DNA of 64,000 nt from RUG695 sp050943135 (GTDB lineage Bacteria > Planctomycetota > Planctomycetia > Pirellulales > Thermoguttaceae), in contig JBMNOP010000013.1 in assembly GCA_050943135.1 (NCBI GenBank), positions 1 through 64,000 on the forward strand. Reading direction: 5' to 3'. The position numbers were made by a program, and so were the translations under genes. Under the pieces are notes generated by a model that saw only the letters and a program-made list of their open reading frames with translations, was not told the DNA's origin and searched no databases. Within the stretch, counting starts at the first letter, position 1. Every line of letters begins with the position of its first letter. Of the stretch, positions 52,966 through 61,852 are shown piece by piece.

Positions 52966-53445
52966 TCAGGCGAGTTTTTCCCGAAGCGTATTTAAGACGG
53001 AGGGTGGAAAATTGCCGTGGGGAGTCAGTTCAAACTGCCGTGCCGACGGGCTGAGTATAGTGATGACGATATCGAGTCGATCCGGGGGAAGGGCCTCGGC
53101 GAAACGGTCTCCCCACTCGACGAACGACAGACCGTCCCCGTCGAAGTATTCGTCGGGACCAAGCTCAAAAAACTCATCGGCGTCTTTCAGACGATACGTA
53201 TCGAAATGGTAGACGGGTATTTGCCCTGATCTATATTCCTTGATCAGAACGAACGTGGGACTGGCTGTCTGACCGTCGGGGACCCCCAATCGGCGGGCGA
53301 CTGCCGAGGTCAGGCAGGTTTTCCCCGCACCGAGGGGTCCGATCAGACTGACCACGCTCCCAATCGGGAGTGTGTCGGCCAGGGCCTCGCCCAGTCGTCG
53401 GGTTCCGCTTTCATCGTGGACATTATACAGGAAACGGTCGGTCAT
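52966..53445 (-). CDS. tsaE: tRNA threonylcarbamoyladenosine ATPase TsaE
   Basis: This encodes 159 aa. Walker A GPLGAGKT (36-43), SPTFVLIKEY, the aspartate-containing YHFDTYRL and VEWGDR are the TsaE signature. It works with TsaB and TsaD to make t6A37 on ANN-decoding tRNAs. The start overlaps the bamA stop by one base (TAATG), so it is translationally coupled to bamA. The pairing of a tRNA gene with bamA is odd but may just share a transcript. Confidence 0.93.
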   Translation of the reverse strand: MTDRFLYNVHDESGTRRLGEALADTLPIGSVVSLIGPLGAGKTCLTSAVARRLGVPDGQTASPTFVLIKEYRSGQIPVYHFDTYRLKDADEFFELGPDEYFDGDGLSFVEWGDRFAEALPPDRLDIVITILSPSARQFELTPHGNFPPSVLNTLREKLA

Positions 53446-56400
53446 TAACGGCTTCCTTGGATACTGAAACTGAATATCTCCTTTTCGTCGGCATCGTTTT
53501 TGACGACCGGGAAGGCGAAGTCGAGCGCCAGCGGTGCCGGTCCGAGCATCGGAATCGAAATTCGCATCCCGATACCGGGTGCAACGCGGTAGGTGTCCCA
53601 GCTGTCGATCGATTTGGTTACGATACCGGTATCCAGAAAGAAGGCAAGCTGGAACTCGTCTCCGCCGGAGACCGGAACCAAAAGTTCGGCCGAGTTATAG
53701 AACTCGAAATTACCGCCGATCCCGACATGGGTGTTATTATAACGAGGACTCACCTCACGATACTCAAATCCGCGGAGGTTCTGATATCCACCCCCGAAGT
53801 AACGGTCGTAGATCGGGGTCTCGTCGCCCGTCCAGCCGGCGGCCGAACGCAGACCGAGAACCATACGCCCAGAACCGTCGATGCGACGGTGTATGGTAAA
53901 ATAGGTGCGTCCGTCGACCGAAAGGCGCGGATAGTGGTACGAACCCAGAATGTACTCCGCACCCCCGTCGATGACCGATCCTTCCGACGGCAGGTAGGGA
54001 TGGTTGCGTGTATCGTAGCAACCGTTGAGTCCGAGGAGGAACTGCGAGTTGTTTCCGAGAACTTCGTTGATGTCAGGGACGAATGTGACCCGCGGGTTAT
54101 GAATCTTGATGTTGTACGCACCGGCATTGAATGTGGTCGAGAAGCGCGGGGTCCACTGACGACCGAATCGCAACTCACCGCCATAACGTGAGTCGTCCCA
54201 GTTGTCGTAGTAACGGTCGGCGTAGAGCCCCGTGACCCCGAAGTTGAAGTTGGTATCAAAAATGTAGGGAACATCCCACGAAACCGAGTAACGAGAGTAA
54301 TATTTTCCCGGCGAGGCCTCAGCACGGAAGATCTGCCCGCCCCCGCGGAACGCGTCAGCCCAACCGTCACAGCGCCAGAACGCTGTCGGCCATTTCATCA
54401 TGTCGAAATTCCGCTCGGTGAAACTGACGTTTCCGACAAGCCCATAGTTCGAGTTGACCCCGATCGATGCCTGGAACATGCCGGTACGTCCTTCCATCAC
54501 ACTGGCGACGACCGTTGCGTCGCGGACCGGTTCTTCTCCGGTTGTGTAATCGCTCCAAGGACGGCCGTCGAGGGCCGGCTGTTCGGTGGAACCCGGAAAG
54601 ACCGAGTCGCGGCCGGTGGCGTCGAATCCCGGTGCAGACGATCCGACCGTTGTCGAACTATAGATTCCTGTGGTCGGCGGGGGCGCTTGCATAATTGCTG
54701 TATCGCGATCGCTGTACGCACCGTTGTTATACATTGAAGTATCGCTGTAGATATTTTCGCCGGAAGCGCCGCCCCCCTGATATCCGATGTAATCGGAACC
54801 GTTCCATGCGTTTGAGCGCGGTTGCGAAGGAGTGGTGTCGGCGAATCCCGTCGGAACCCGTACCGACTGCCCGCGAATCATCGCCCCAGCACCGGCGGTA
54901 AAATCGACCAATTTTTCGTTGGCTTCTTGTGCGGCATCGACAACCTGGAACCCCGGGTCAAAATCCCCGGTCGGAGAATCGTTCGCCAAGACGCGATTTG
55001 CCGATACTGTGCGGCTCGGTGCGGTTGCTTCCTTTTTCTTCAGGCCGAACACAGAGGTCGTCTCCGGCATCTGGCCGAGGATTTTCTGTTCGACCGGTTC
55101 TTTCGGCGCGTCCCCCGATTTATCTTTCTTCGATTCTTCACGGTGTTCGTTAGAACGTTCCGCAGTCCGTTCGATGCGTTGGAATGTCTTGGGGCCTTTT
55201 GCGTCGGTTTCGGCAAAATAGAGGTTTTCGGTTTCGGGCACGATCGAGACGGTCGGCAGGGGCCCTTCCGACGGCTTGTCGTTGAAGTATCCGCTCCGTT
55301 TAAGGTTGTTTTCGCTGCTCTTGATTTTCTTGTTGTCGAGAACCTGTCCCGGTGCGAAGTCGAGCATATTCATCACGACCGAAGCCTTGGTGCGCGACTC
55401 TTCCCCCTCGTAGCGAATCTGGATATCTTTGACGCGATAACGGTAATCTTCCTTGATGTCGTAACGCAGGTCGATCATCCCTTCGTCTTCAGTGAAGATT
55501 TGGGTACGTTGGATATCGGCCAACACGTAGCCTTGCTCACCGTAGGCGTATTTCAGAGCGATGCGGTCCGCTTCCAGATCGTTGAAGTTGTATTCACTTC
55601 CCGGCTTGACTTTAAGTTTGCTCCGGAGTTCTTCGGACGGAATAACCCTGTTTCCCTCAAAGAGGAAATTACGAATCTTGTACCGCGGCCCTTCGTCGAT
55701 CACGTATCTTACCGTGATCCACTCGTTGAGTTGATTGAAAAAGGTAAACTGATTCCCGACTTCGAACTCACGGTCAATCTTGGCGTCGAAACAGCCGAGA
55801 TTCCGATAGTACTCCAGAAGTTTCGCCACATCCTCATCGAGTCGCTCCCGAGAGAATTCCCCTCCGATGAGATAGAGAAAACCGGGTTTTGCGGAAACGA
55901 GGCTCTTCAGACGAGCACTGCTGACCAGAGAGTTCCCCACAAAGGTCGTCTCGCGAACCCGCTGCTTGATGCCTTCGTTGATCAGGTAGACCACCCCGAC
56001 ATCGGTCGGACGGTCGCCAACGAGGACCTCAACGTACGGTTCGTTGAGGCCCTTCGATTTGTAGAGCTCCGCGATCCGGATTCGGCCGTTTTCGACGTCA
56101 TACGGATCCATACGGGTCTCTCCTCGTTTCATGTTCAGTTCTTCGAGGATCTCGGTCTTTGACATTTTCCGGTTGCCGATCACTTTGATATACTTGATCT
56201 TGCGCAAAGGAGTAAAATCGAAGTTGACGATGACCTTGTCCGGCTCGTCGGGAACAAGCGTCGTCGACACGACCACATCGACATACTGTTTCGTTTGCAG
56301 AAGTCGGCGTTTATCTTCTTCGAGAACCTGCTGACTGAACGAGTTGCCGATCTTTGTTTTGATCAGATTGTTGAACCGCGTGATCGGCATTTCCATCCCC

Positions 56401-56894
56401 TCTGAGCAGTAAATGTTCGAGACGATCCGGTTTTCCGGGTCATCGTCGGACTTCTTTTGACCGGATGCGGGTAGCTCGGGATATTCTTCGGAGAGAAGTT
56501 GGGGCGGGTTGCTTAAAAAGCCGGGGATTTTGTCTGGCGAGGAGTCGGGAAGGTCAGCGGCCGTCTTGCCGAGGATTTCCGAGCGGATTGATTCGGCAGT
56601 TGTTTCGCTGTTGAGCGAAAGATCGGGAATCCAATCGTCGCCGGTGTCGATCGGAAGACCTTTGCCGTCGCGACCCAGAACGTAGCCGGGCGAGGTTTCG
56701 GCGATCCCGTCGATATCTTGCATCGAGACGCCGGCGACCTCTTCGGGGGTCAGAATCATTTTTCTGTCGGCGGCACAGGCAGACTTTTCGCGTGTCGAAA
56801 TCATCATTCCCATTGCCGGAAAAATAAGCGTAACGACGACCAACGCCGGTTTCCACAGCTGATTTTTCCTGATCATCCGACCCAAAAGCGGCAT
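53445..56894 (-). CDS. bamA: Outer-membrane assembly protein BamA with inserted linker
   Basis: This encodes 1149 aa, much longer than typical BamA (about 800). A signal sequence is followed by POTRA-like repeats (about 165-545) with the usual alternating helix/strand pattern (IKYIKVIGNRKMSKTEILEEL and similar). A low-complexity segment (about 545-795; rich in S, T, G, P, Q and Y) separates them from the C-terminal barrel (about 800-1149), which has FGGGYQNLRGFEYR (the conserved RGF lid loop) and ends in a polar strand. AAGGA lies 6 bases before the ATG. It folds beta-barrel proteins into the outer membrane. The insertion is unusual and its role unknown. Confidence 0.88.
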   Translation of the reverse strand: MPLLGRMIRKNQLWKPALVVVTLIFPAMGMMISTREKSACAADRKMILTPEEVAGVSMQDIDGIAETSPGYVLGRDGKGLPIDTGDDWIPDLSLNSETTAESIRSEILGKTAADLPDSSPDKIPGFLSNPPQLLSEEYPELPASGQKKSDDDPENRIVSNIYCSEGMEMPITRFNNLIKTKIGNSFSQQVLEEDKRRLLQTKQYVDVVVSTTLVPDEPDKVIVNFDFTPLRKIKYIKVIGNRKMSKTEILEELNMKRGETRMDPYDVENGRIRIAELYKSKGLNEPYVEVLVGDRPTDVGVVYLINEGIKQRVRETTFVGNSLVSSARLKSLVSAKPGFLYLIGGEFSRERLDEDVAKLLEYYRNLGCFDAKIDREFEVGNQFTFFNQLNEWITVRYVIDEGPRYKIRNFLFEGNRVIPSEELRSKLKVKPGSEYNFNDLEADRIALKYAYGEQGYVLADIQRTQIFTEDEGMIDLRYDIKEDYRYRVKDIQIRYEGEESRTKASVVMNMLDFAPGQVLDNKKIKSSENNLKRSGYFNDKPSEGPLPTVSIVPETENLYFAETDAKGPKTFQRIERTAERSNEHREESKKDKSGDAPKEPVEQKILGQMPETTSVFGLKKKEATAPSRTVSANRVLANDSPTGDFDPGFQVVDAAQEANEKLVDFTAGAGAMIRGQSVRVPTGFADTTPSQPRSNAWNGSDYIGYQGGGASGENIYSDTSMYNNGAYSDRDTAIMQAPPPTTGIYSSTTVGSSAPGFDATGRDSVFPGSTEQPALDGRPWSDYTTGEEPVRDATVVASVMEGRTGMFQASIGVNSNYGLVGNVSFTERNFDMMKWPTAFWRCDGWADAFRGGGQIFRAEASPGKYYSRYSVSWDVPYIFDTNFNFGVTGLYADRYYDNWDDSRYGGELRFGRQWTPRFSTTFNAGAYNIKIHNPRVTFVPDINEVLGNNSQFLLGLNGCYDTRNHPYLPSEGSVIDGGAEYILGSYHYPRLSVDGRTYFTIHRRIDGSGRMVLGLRSAAGWTGDETPIYDRYFGGGYQNLRGFEYREVSPRYNNTHVGIGGNFEFYNSAELLVPVSGGDEFQLAFFLDTGIVTKSIDSWDTYRVAPGIGMRISIPMLGPAPLALDFAFPVVKNDADEKEIFSFSIQGSR

Positions 56895-57119
56895 AAACGT
56901 CCTTGAAGCACATCACTAACGGGAGACAATTTCCCTTGAAAGTAACAATCGGCGTGGAGATTACAGTTTTCCACGCTTCCTAACAAGGTCTATTTTTCGA
57001 ATAGGTGTTCTTCTTCCGTTTCTCTTACGGAGTTTTTCGACCGAGACGATTTTTCGGCACTTTATTCGCGGAATAAGGTAGAATAGTAGAGAGAGGGGGA
57101 GTGTCAGGGAGAGAAATGA

Positions 57120-58109
57120 ATGGGTGACTTTACCGGTTCAACGGGAAAAACCAAATCGCGGCGCCGTCGGCTTGTTCCACAGCGCGACTCGATTCGGGTT
57201 GACCGGAATGAAATGAAAAGCCGGTTTTTGGAATACATCGGGCACGAGTGTGGACTGACCCGGAACACACAAGATGCTTACTGTCGCGATATCGAGTATT
57301 TCTTCCACTGGCTTGGAGATCGGGTTTTGATCGACCTGACCCTTTCCGATTTTCTGATCTACCTCGATTCGCTCCGCGGCGAGGGCCGCTCTCCGTCTAC
57401 CTGTGCCCGTCATCTGGTCTCGTTGCGCGCTTTCTACAACTGGCTACAACTCGAAGGGGTGATCAAAAAGAATTTAACGGCCCTTCTCGAAAGCCCGAAA
57501 CTCTGGGAGCGGATTCCGTCGGTGCTGACATTGCGTCAGGTCGATCGACTTCTGAGCGCCCCGGTTTCGGATCGGGACCGCAACTGGCTTCGTGACCGTG
57601 CCATCCTTGAAATGTTTTACGCTACCGGTTGCCGCGCTTCCGAGATCGCCTCGCTCACCCTTGGTGACTATCAGCCGCAGGAAGGCTTCTGCCGTTGCCT
57701 TGGTAAAGGGAACAAAGAGCGGATGGTTCCGCTCGGGGAAGGGGCGGTCACGGCCTGCGCCGCCTGGCTGGTGCAGCGTGCCGAGATTTTGAGAAACATC
57801 GGAAAACTTCCTTTGAGGGGGGAGGATGCGCGGCTCCCTCTTTTCTTGACCCGTACGGGAAAACCTCTCCGACGTGAGGCTCTTTGGGAACTTGTGAAAA
57901 AATACGCATTGCGCGTCGGCGCACCCGCTTCGGTCAGCCCACACTCGCTTCGCCATAGTTTTGCAACCCATCTGCTTGCCGGGGGGACCGATATCCGAAT
58001 AGTCCAGGAACTTCTTGGGCACGCATCGATTCAGACGACACAGCAATACACACATGTCGATTTTTGCCGGATGAGGTCGATTCACGAGAAATTCCATCCC
58101 CGCTCCTGA
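57120..58109 (+). CDS. Xer-family tyrosine recombinase
   Basis: This encodes 329 aa. An N-terminal SAM-like core-binding domain (about 33-115) precedes the catalytic domain with Arg172 (GCRASEI), His275/Arg278 (HSLRH), His301 (LGHASI) and nucleophile Tyr310; the beta-hairpin GKGNKERMVPL supplies the Lys. It may resolve chromosome dimers at dif, like XerC or XerD, but a phage-type role is possible. The first ~31 residues are extra relative to XerD; ATG 57213 is an alternative. It stands alone between bamA (divergent) and the Nudix gene (convergent). Confidence 0.9.
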   Translation: MGDFTGSTGKTKSRRRRLVPQRDSIRVDRNEMKSRFLEYIGHECGLTRNTQDAYCRDIEYFFHWLGDRVLIDLTLSDFLIYLDSLRGEGRSPSTCARHLVSLRAFYNWLQLEGVIKKNLTALLESPKLWERIPSVLTLRQVDRLLSAPVSDRDRNWLRDRAILEMFYATGCRASEIASLTLGDYQPQEGFCRCLGKGNKERMVPLGEGAVTACAAWLVQRAEILRNIGKLPLRGEDARLPLFLTRTGKPLRREALWELVKKYALRVGAPASVSPHSLRHSFATHLLAGGTDIRIVQELLGHASIQTTQQYTHVDFCRMRSIHEKFHPRS

Positions 58110-58160
58110 AGGACACGGGGCATTTTACGATGTGCCGTTCCAAAGTTTTTTCCGAAAGGG

Positions 58161-58616
58161 TCAGAACATCTTTTCCCGCCAGGCCGGATCGGTGAGGATG
58201 TTTCGCAAAAAGGGAGCGTTGCTCTCGAGCGCATCGGGATCGTCGACGAGCGCAACGAGCGTCATCCAGAGGATTTCCTCGACCTCCGTCGGATCGAAGC
58301 GAAGCGACTCGGCCGAGCCGAGCAGATCGGCCCTAAACCAATCGAGATGCACGTGCCAGGGGGTAATGTTTTCCCAGACGCGACGCAGATCGGCGACCTG
58401 TCCGCCGATCTCTTCGAAAAATTCGCGCTTGGCGGCCTCTTCGGCAGTTTCGCCCGGTTTGATCTCTCCCCCCGGGAAACAGAGTCGGCGCGGCGCGATG
58501 ACCCGGTCGGATCGCCGAATAACCAGATAGCGGCGCCGGAGTACTTCTTTTTCCTTGTCGTTGGGGTGTGCCGCGACAATGACGGCCCCCCATTTTTCGA
58601 CCCCATCTGTTTTCAT
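58161..58616 (-). CDS. Nudix hydrolase
   Basis: This encodes 151 aa. The Nudix box reads GGEIKPGETAEEAAKREFFEEIGG (starting near residue 70), matching GX5EX7REUXEEXGU. Such enzymes split nucleoside diphosphates linked to another group, using Mg. The flanking sequence does not show the substrate. The start overlaps the upstream oxidoreductase stop by 4 bp (ATGA). It closes the ompH-lpxC-oxidoreductase operon. Confidence 0.9.
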   Translation of the reverse strand: MKTDGVEKWGAVIVAAHPNDKEKEVLRRRYLVIRRSDRVIAPRRLCFPGGEIKPGETAEEAAKREFFEEIGGQVADLRRVWENITPWHVHLDWFRADLLGSAESLRFDPTEVEEILWMTLVALVDDPDALESNAPFLRNILTDPAWREKMF

Positions 58617-59620
58617 GACCGGTCTCGGTTTCGGCACGCCGCGAGAATCCGCTCGGCCAGCGCAACCGCTTCGGCTCCGAAATCCTGCGACACGGTATCT
58701 CCGGTCAGGATCGACTTGACAAATTCTTCCTCTTCCACCTGAAGCGGGTCGATCGGATTCCTTTCGAAGATTTCGGTCTCGTAATGTTCTTTCACGAATT
58801 CCGGTGGCGGAGGGAGAATCTCGCCCCGGATGGTTTTCTCTGGAGCGTAGTCACCGGCCAGGATTTTTGGATCGGTCGAGACGACTTCGGCACGCCGCAG
58901 CGAGAAATCGAGGAAAATGCGTTTGCCCCGGCTGTGAATGCTCATCTCGCGCTTGGGTTGCCGTTCGGTTCGGGATGCGAAAAAGCGGGCCATGGAGCCG
59001 CACTCAAAATGAATTTGCGCCGCACAGGTATCTTCGTGACCGCCGAATTCATCAAATGAGACGGCGCTGACCGATGTGACGGGCGAGTGGCAGACCGAAA
59101 GAACGAGTTCCAGGTCATGAATCATGATGTCGAGTACGACACCGACATCGGTACAGCGGAACGAATAGGGACTGACACGCGTTGCGTCGAAAATGATCGG
59201 AGTGGTCATTGCCTCGACGGTTGGCAGGATTCCACGCCAAGCAGGGTTAAAACGTTCGGTGTGCCCCGTTTGTAATACAAGATGACGTGACTGTGCCGTG
59301 GCTTTCAAGGCAGCGGCCTCGGCGGCTGTTGCTGTCAGCGGTTTTTCGATCAGAAGATGCTTTCCCCTCTCCAAAAAAAAACGTCCCAGGGCTGCGTGCT
59401 CGGTAGTCGGTGCGGCAATCGTTACCGCGTCTGCTACCGGAAGGAGCGTTCCGAGGCTTTCAAAAACCGGCACCCCATGCTTTTGGGCGATGCACTCGGC
59501 ATTGGCACGGCAAGGGTCGTAGACTCCCACCAGTTCCGAGAGGGCGCAGCGTGCGATTTTTTCGGCATGAAATCCGCCGAGACGCCCGGCGCCGACGAGT
59601 GCCTGTCTAACCTTTTTCAT
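58613..59620 (-). CDS. Gfo/Idh/MocA-family sugar oxidoreductase
   Basis: This encodes 335 aa. A Rossmann NAD(P)-binding domain (VGAGRLGGFHAEKIA near residue 10) and the conserved EKPLT lead to a C-terminal alpha/beta domain with the HTERFNPA and HDLELVLSV segments. The gene lies 20 bp after lpxC. In several lineages a Gfo/Idh/MocA member near lpxC (GnnA) oxidises UDP-GlcNAc at C3 to make GlcNAc3N-based lipid A. That role is plausible but not shown, because no GnnB-like aminotransferase is in the window. The start at 59620 was chosen from the fold; the frame extends upstream. Confidence 0.82.
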   Translation of the reverse strand: MKKVRQALVGAGRLGGFHAEKIARCALSELVGVYDPCRANAECIAQKHGVPVFESLGTLLPVADAVTIAAPTTEHAALGRFFLERGKHLLIEKPLTATAAEAAALKATAQSRHLVLQTGHTERFNPAWRGILPTVEAMTTPIIFDATRVSPYSFRCTDVGVVLDIMIHDLELVLSVCHSPVTSVSAVSFDEFGGHEDTCAAQIHFECGSMARFFASRTERQPKREMSIHSRGKRIFLDFSLRRAEVVSTDPKILAGDYAPEKTIRGEILPPPPEFVKEHYETEIFERNPIDPLQVEEEEFVKSILTGDTVSQDFGAEAVALAERILAACRNRDRS

Positions 59621-59640
59621 TCCTTCGCCATTCCTAAAAC

Positions 59641-60567
59641 CTATTCGGGCTGCGTACATTCGAGAATCTTGGCCAGAAGCGCTGCGTTCTGAACATGCCC
59701 GGTACAGTGGCCACGGAGCCGAGCCACAATAAACGCGCCACCCAGAGAGAAATCTCCCATCATGTCGAGAACCTTGTGGCGGGCACATTCGTCCGGATAA
59801 CGCAGGGAGTTGTCTATCGGTCCATCGGGGCCGAACACAAGGACGTCGCTCGGCGAGACGCGGGTACAGAGTCCCATCTCGATCAGTTTATGGGCTTCAG
59901 CGGAGGTGAGGAAAGTTCGTGCTCCGGCAACCTCCTTTTCAAAAAGAGAAACGGGGTCTTCCTGCGGTGAATTTGACGCTGCGGCGAACGAGATTTCAAA
60001 CGATTCTTTTTGAAGGGCCGGCGAGGCGCTTTTGTGTCGGGTATAGTCGAGTTCGTATCGGTAACTGACTTCCCCGGCCTTGGAAGGGAGAGCTTCGATC
60101 CATCTTTCGCCCTCTTCGATGCGTATCGGCTCGCGCACGGAGCGCAACGACTTCGCCGCCCTTTGTTCCAGAATCCCGGCACTGCGGATCGCTTCGGCAA
60201 ACGGCCGGGCCGAGCCGTCGATTCCGGGCATCTCTTCTCCGTCGATCCGAATCAGGCAGTTATCGATCCGAAAACCGGCCAGCGCCGCCAAAACGTGTTC
60301 GGTCATGTCGAACCGGAGATTTCCCGCTTTGAGTGAGGTTTGATGAGGCTTTTCGGCCCGATAGGCTAAGTGTGCCGGCACCGGAGCCTCTTCAGATTCG
60401 GAACGGGCAAAGCGAATTCCGAAATTCTCGGGCGCGGGCAGAAATTCAAGGGTAACATCTTTCCCGGTCCAAAACCCGAACCCGGCGACGGTGGCCCGCC
60501 GGACGATGCTACGTTGCGGGCCGTAAAGATCTTGTGCGATTCGAAGAGGACTTATCTGATCTTGCAT
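59641..60567 (-). CDS. lpxC: UDP-3-O-acyl-N-acetylglucosamine deacetylase
   Basis: This encodes 308 aa. LpxC catalyses the first committed step of lipid A synthesis using zinc. The zinc and catalytic motifs are TEHVLAALAG (His), PDECARHKVLDMMGDFSL (His, Lys, Asp) and the C-terminal GHCTGHVQNAALL. The N-terminal TGxGLHSG motif is altered to a GFGFWTGKD pattern. It follows ompH by 7 bp. Its presence argues for an LPS-like outer membrane. Confidence 0.93.
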   Translation of the reverse strand: MQDQISPLRIAQDLYGPQRSIVRRATVAGFGFWTGKDVTLEFLPAPENFGIRFARSESEEAPVPAHLAYRAEKPHQTSLKAGNLRFDMTEHVLAALAGFRIDNCLIRIDGEEMPGIDGSARPFAEAIRSAGILEQRAAKSLRSVREPIRIEEGERWIEALPSKAGEVSYRYELDYTRHKSASPALQKESFEISFAAASNSPQEDPVSLFEKEVAGARTFLTSAEAHKLIEMGLCTRVSPSDVLVFGPDGPIDNSLRYPDECARHKVLDMMGDFSLGGAFIVARLRGHCTGHVQNAALLAKILECTQPE

Positions 60568-60574
60568 CGGCGTG

Positions 60575-61321
60575 TCAGTTTAGGCGGCTGCCGCTTGCTC
60601 TGTTTGCTGCACGCGGTTGAGTTCCGGCGGCCGGACGTTGTGGAGCCGGAGTTTTGGCAGCATCGGCGGCCTGGGCCGCAAGGCTGTTCAGAGAGTCGGA
60701 GCCTCTTTTGGCGGCGCCGGCGACCTGAACCAGCGTCGCTTTAACATCTTCGGTGATGTCACATTCCGGACGGTTCCACACCAGCGTGCCGTTGGCATCG
60801 GCTTCTTTGACCGCGGCCAGTTCTTCGGACATCCCGGTACGATCAACCGTGACTTTGGCGTGGACAATAATGACGCCCTTTTCGTAAGCAACCTTTTTGA
60901 CGGCCTCTTGGATATCCGAGTAAACTTTGTACTGGAGCGGAACAAGGCGATTCTGCATTTCGGCCTGTTTGTCTTGCATTTGGGCTTCCAACTGGCGCAT
61001 TCCCTCCTTGATGGGACGGACGGCCTCTTCGAATTGGGGTGTCCCGATGTTGTATTCTCGGGTGACGCTCTCCATCTGTTTTTGAAAATCCTGCTGAGCC
61101 TTTTGAGCTTCGAGAGCCTCCTTCTTAAACTGCTCTTGGAGCATCGGGACCTCGTCGGTGGTCACCGGGTGCGCCTTAATCAGGCTTGGCAGATCGACGA
61201 CGGCAATGATCAGTGCCCGCGTTTTTGTCTGAGCGTTTGCCGCCTGCGACTGCGCCTGCTGAGCATTGGCGACGAGCGGCATGGCGAGCATGAGCAAGAA
61301 ACCAAGATAAAATTGTCTCAT
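60575..61321 (-). CDS. OmpH/Skp-type periplasmic chaperone
   Basis: This encodes 248 aa. A signal peptide (MRQFYLGFLLMLAMPLVANA) precedes the OmpH/Skp domain: a beta region, IAVVDLPSLIK, then two long helices (about 60-130) rich in Q, E and K with a coiled-coil pattern, and VVHAKVTVDRTG. A Pro/Ala/Gln-rich tail of about 45 residues is added. Skp holds unfolded outer-membrane proteins for BamA. AAGGAG sits 7 bases before the ATG. It is the first gene of the lpxC operon. Confidence 0.85.
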   Translation of the reverse strand: MRQFYLGFLLMLAMPLVANAQQAQSQAANAQTKTRALIIAVVDLPSLIKAHPVTTDEVPMLQEQFKKEALEAQKAQQDFQKQMESVTREYNIGTPQFEEAVRPIKEGMRQLEAQMQDKQAEMQNRLVPLQYKVYSDIQEAVKKVAYEKGVIIVHAKVTVDRTGMSEELAAVKEADANGTLVWNRPECDITEDVKATLVQVAGAAKRGSDSLNSLAAQAADAAKTPAPQRPAAGTQPRAANRASGSRLN

Positions 61322-61852
61322 TCTGCACTCCTTGATCCTTCAGGGGCCCTTGGGGCTACCCGGTACCGATAAGACCGGGGGGGTTCCGTCTAAATTTGAT
61401 ATGTGATATGGGAAAGCAAATTCCTTCCGTTTTCTGGAAAATTATTCTGCCTCATTTCGGAAAATAAGTAAAGATCAAATTTTTTGTGGCATATTTAGTG
61501 GTTCGAGGGGATTTCCAAACAAAATATGCTATTTTGCTTGTCATAGTTAGGATAATCGTTATATTCTAACCATCGATTTGGTTTGAGTTCCGTTTTTGGG
61601 TTGCGAGCCGTCCTTTTTTCATCAAGGACGACTTCGACAAAACGGACAGGGGGGAGCAAGGGAAAGAGGGAGCGGCGCTCTTTGTCCGCGATCCGGTTCT
61701 TCTGGGCACCGGCAGGGGTAGATGTGACGATTTCCCCTATCGGAGCGGAATAAACAGGGGTGTTAAAGAGTGCCGGCGTTTTTTTGAGGTTACGGAGCAT
61801 TCCCTTCGGGCATGTTTCGGCGTCCGCAATATCTCGGGAGGAAATTCGAGAT
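61322..61852. other. Divergent intergenic region
   Basis: About 530 bp, with an AT-rich core at about 61380-61570. A minus-strand frame at 61495-61884 has no ribosome site or known motif and is not called. Promoters for ompH and for the GATase-like gene should be here. Confidence 0.35.

Noticed and set aside
57120..58109. Xer recombinase as the island integrase
   Set aside because: It is 36 kb from the island, has the features of a chromosomal Xer protein and stands among housekeeping genes.
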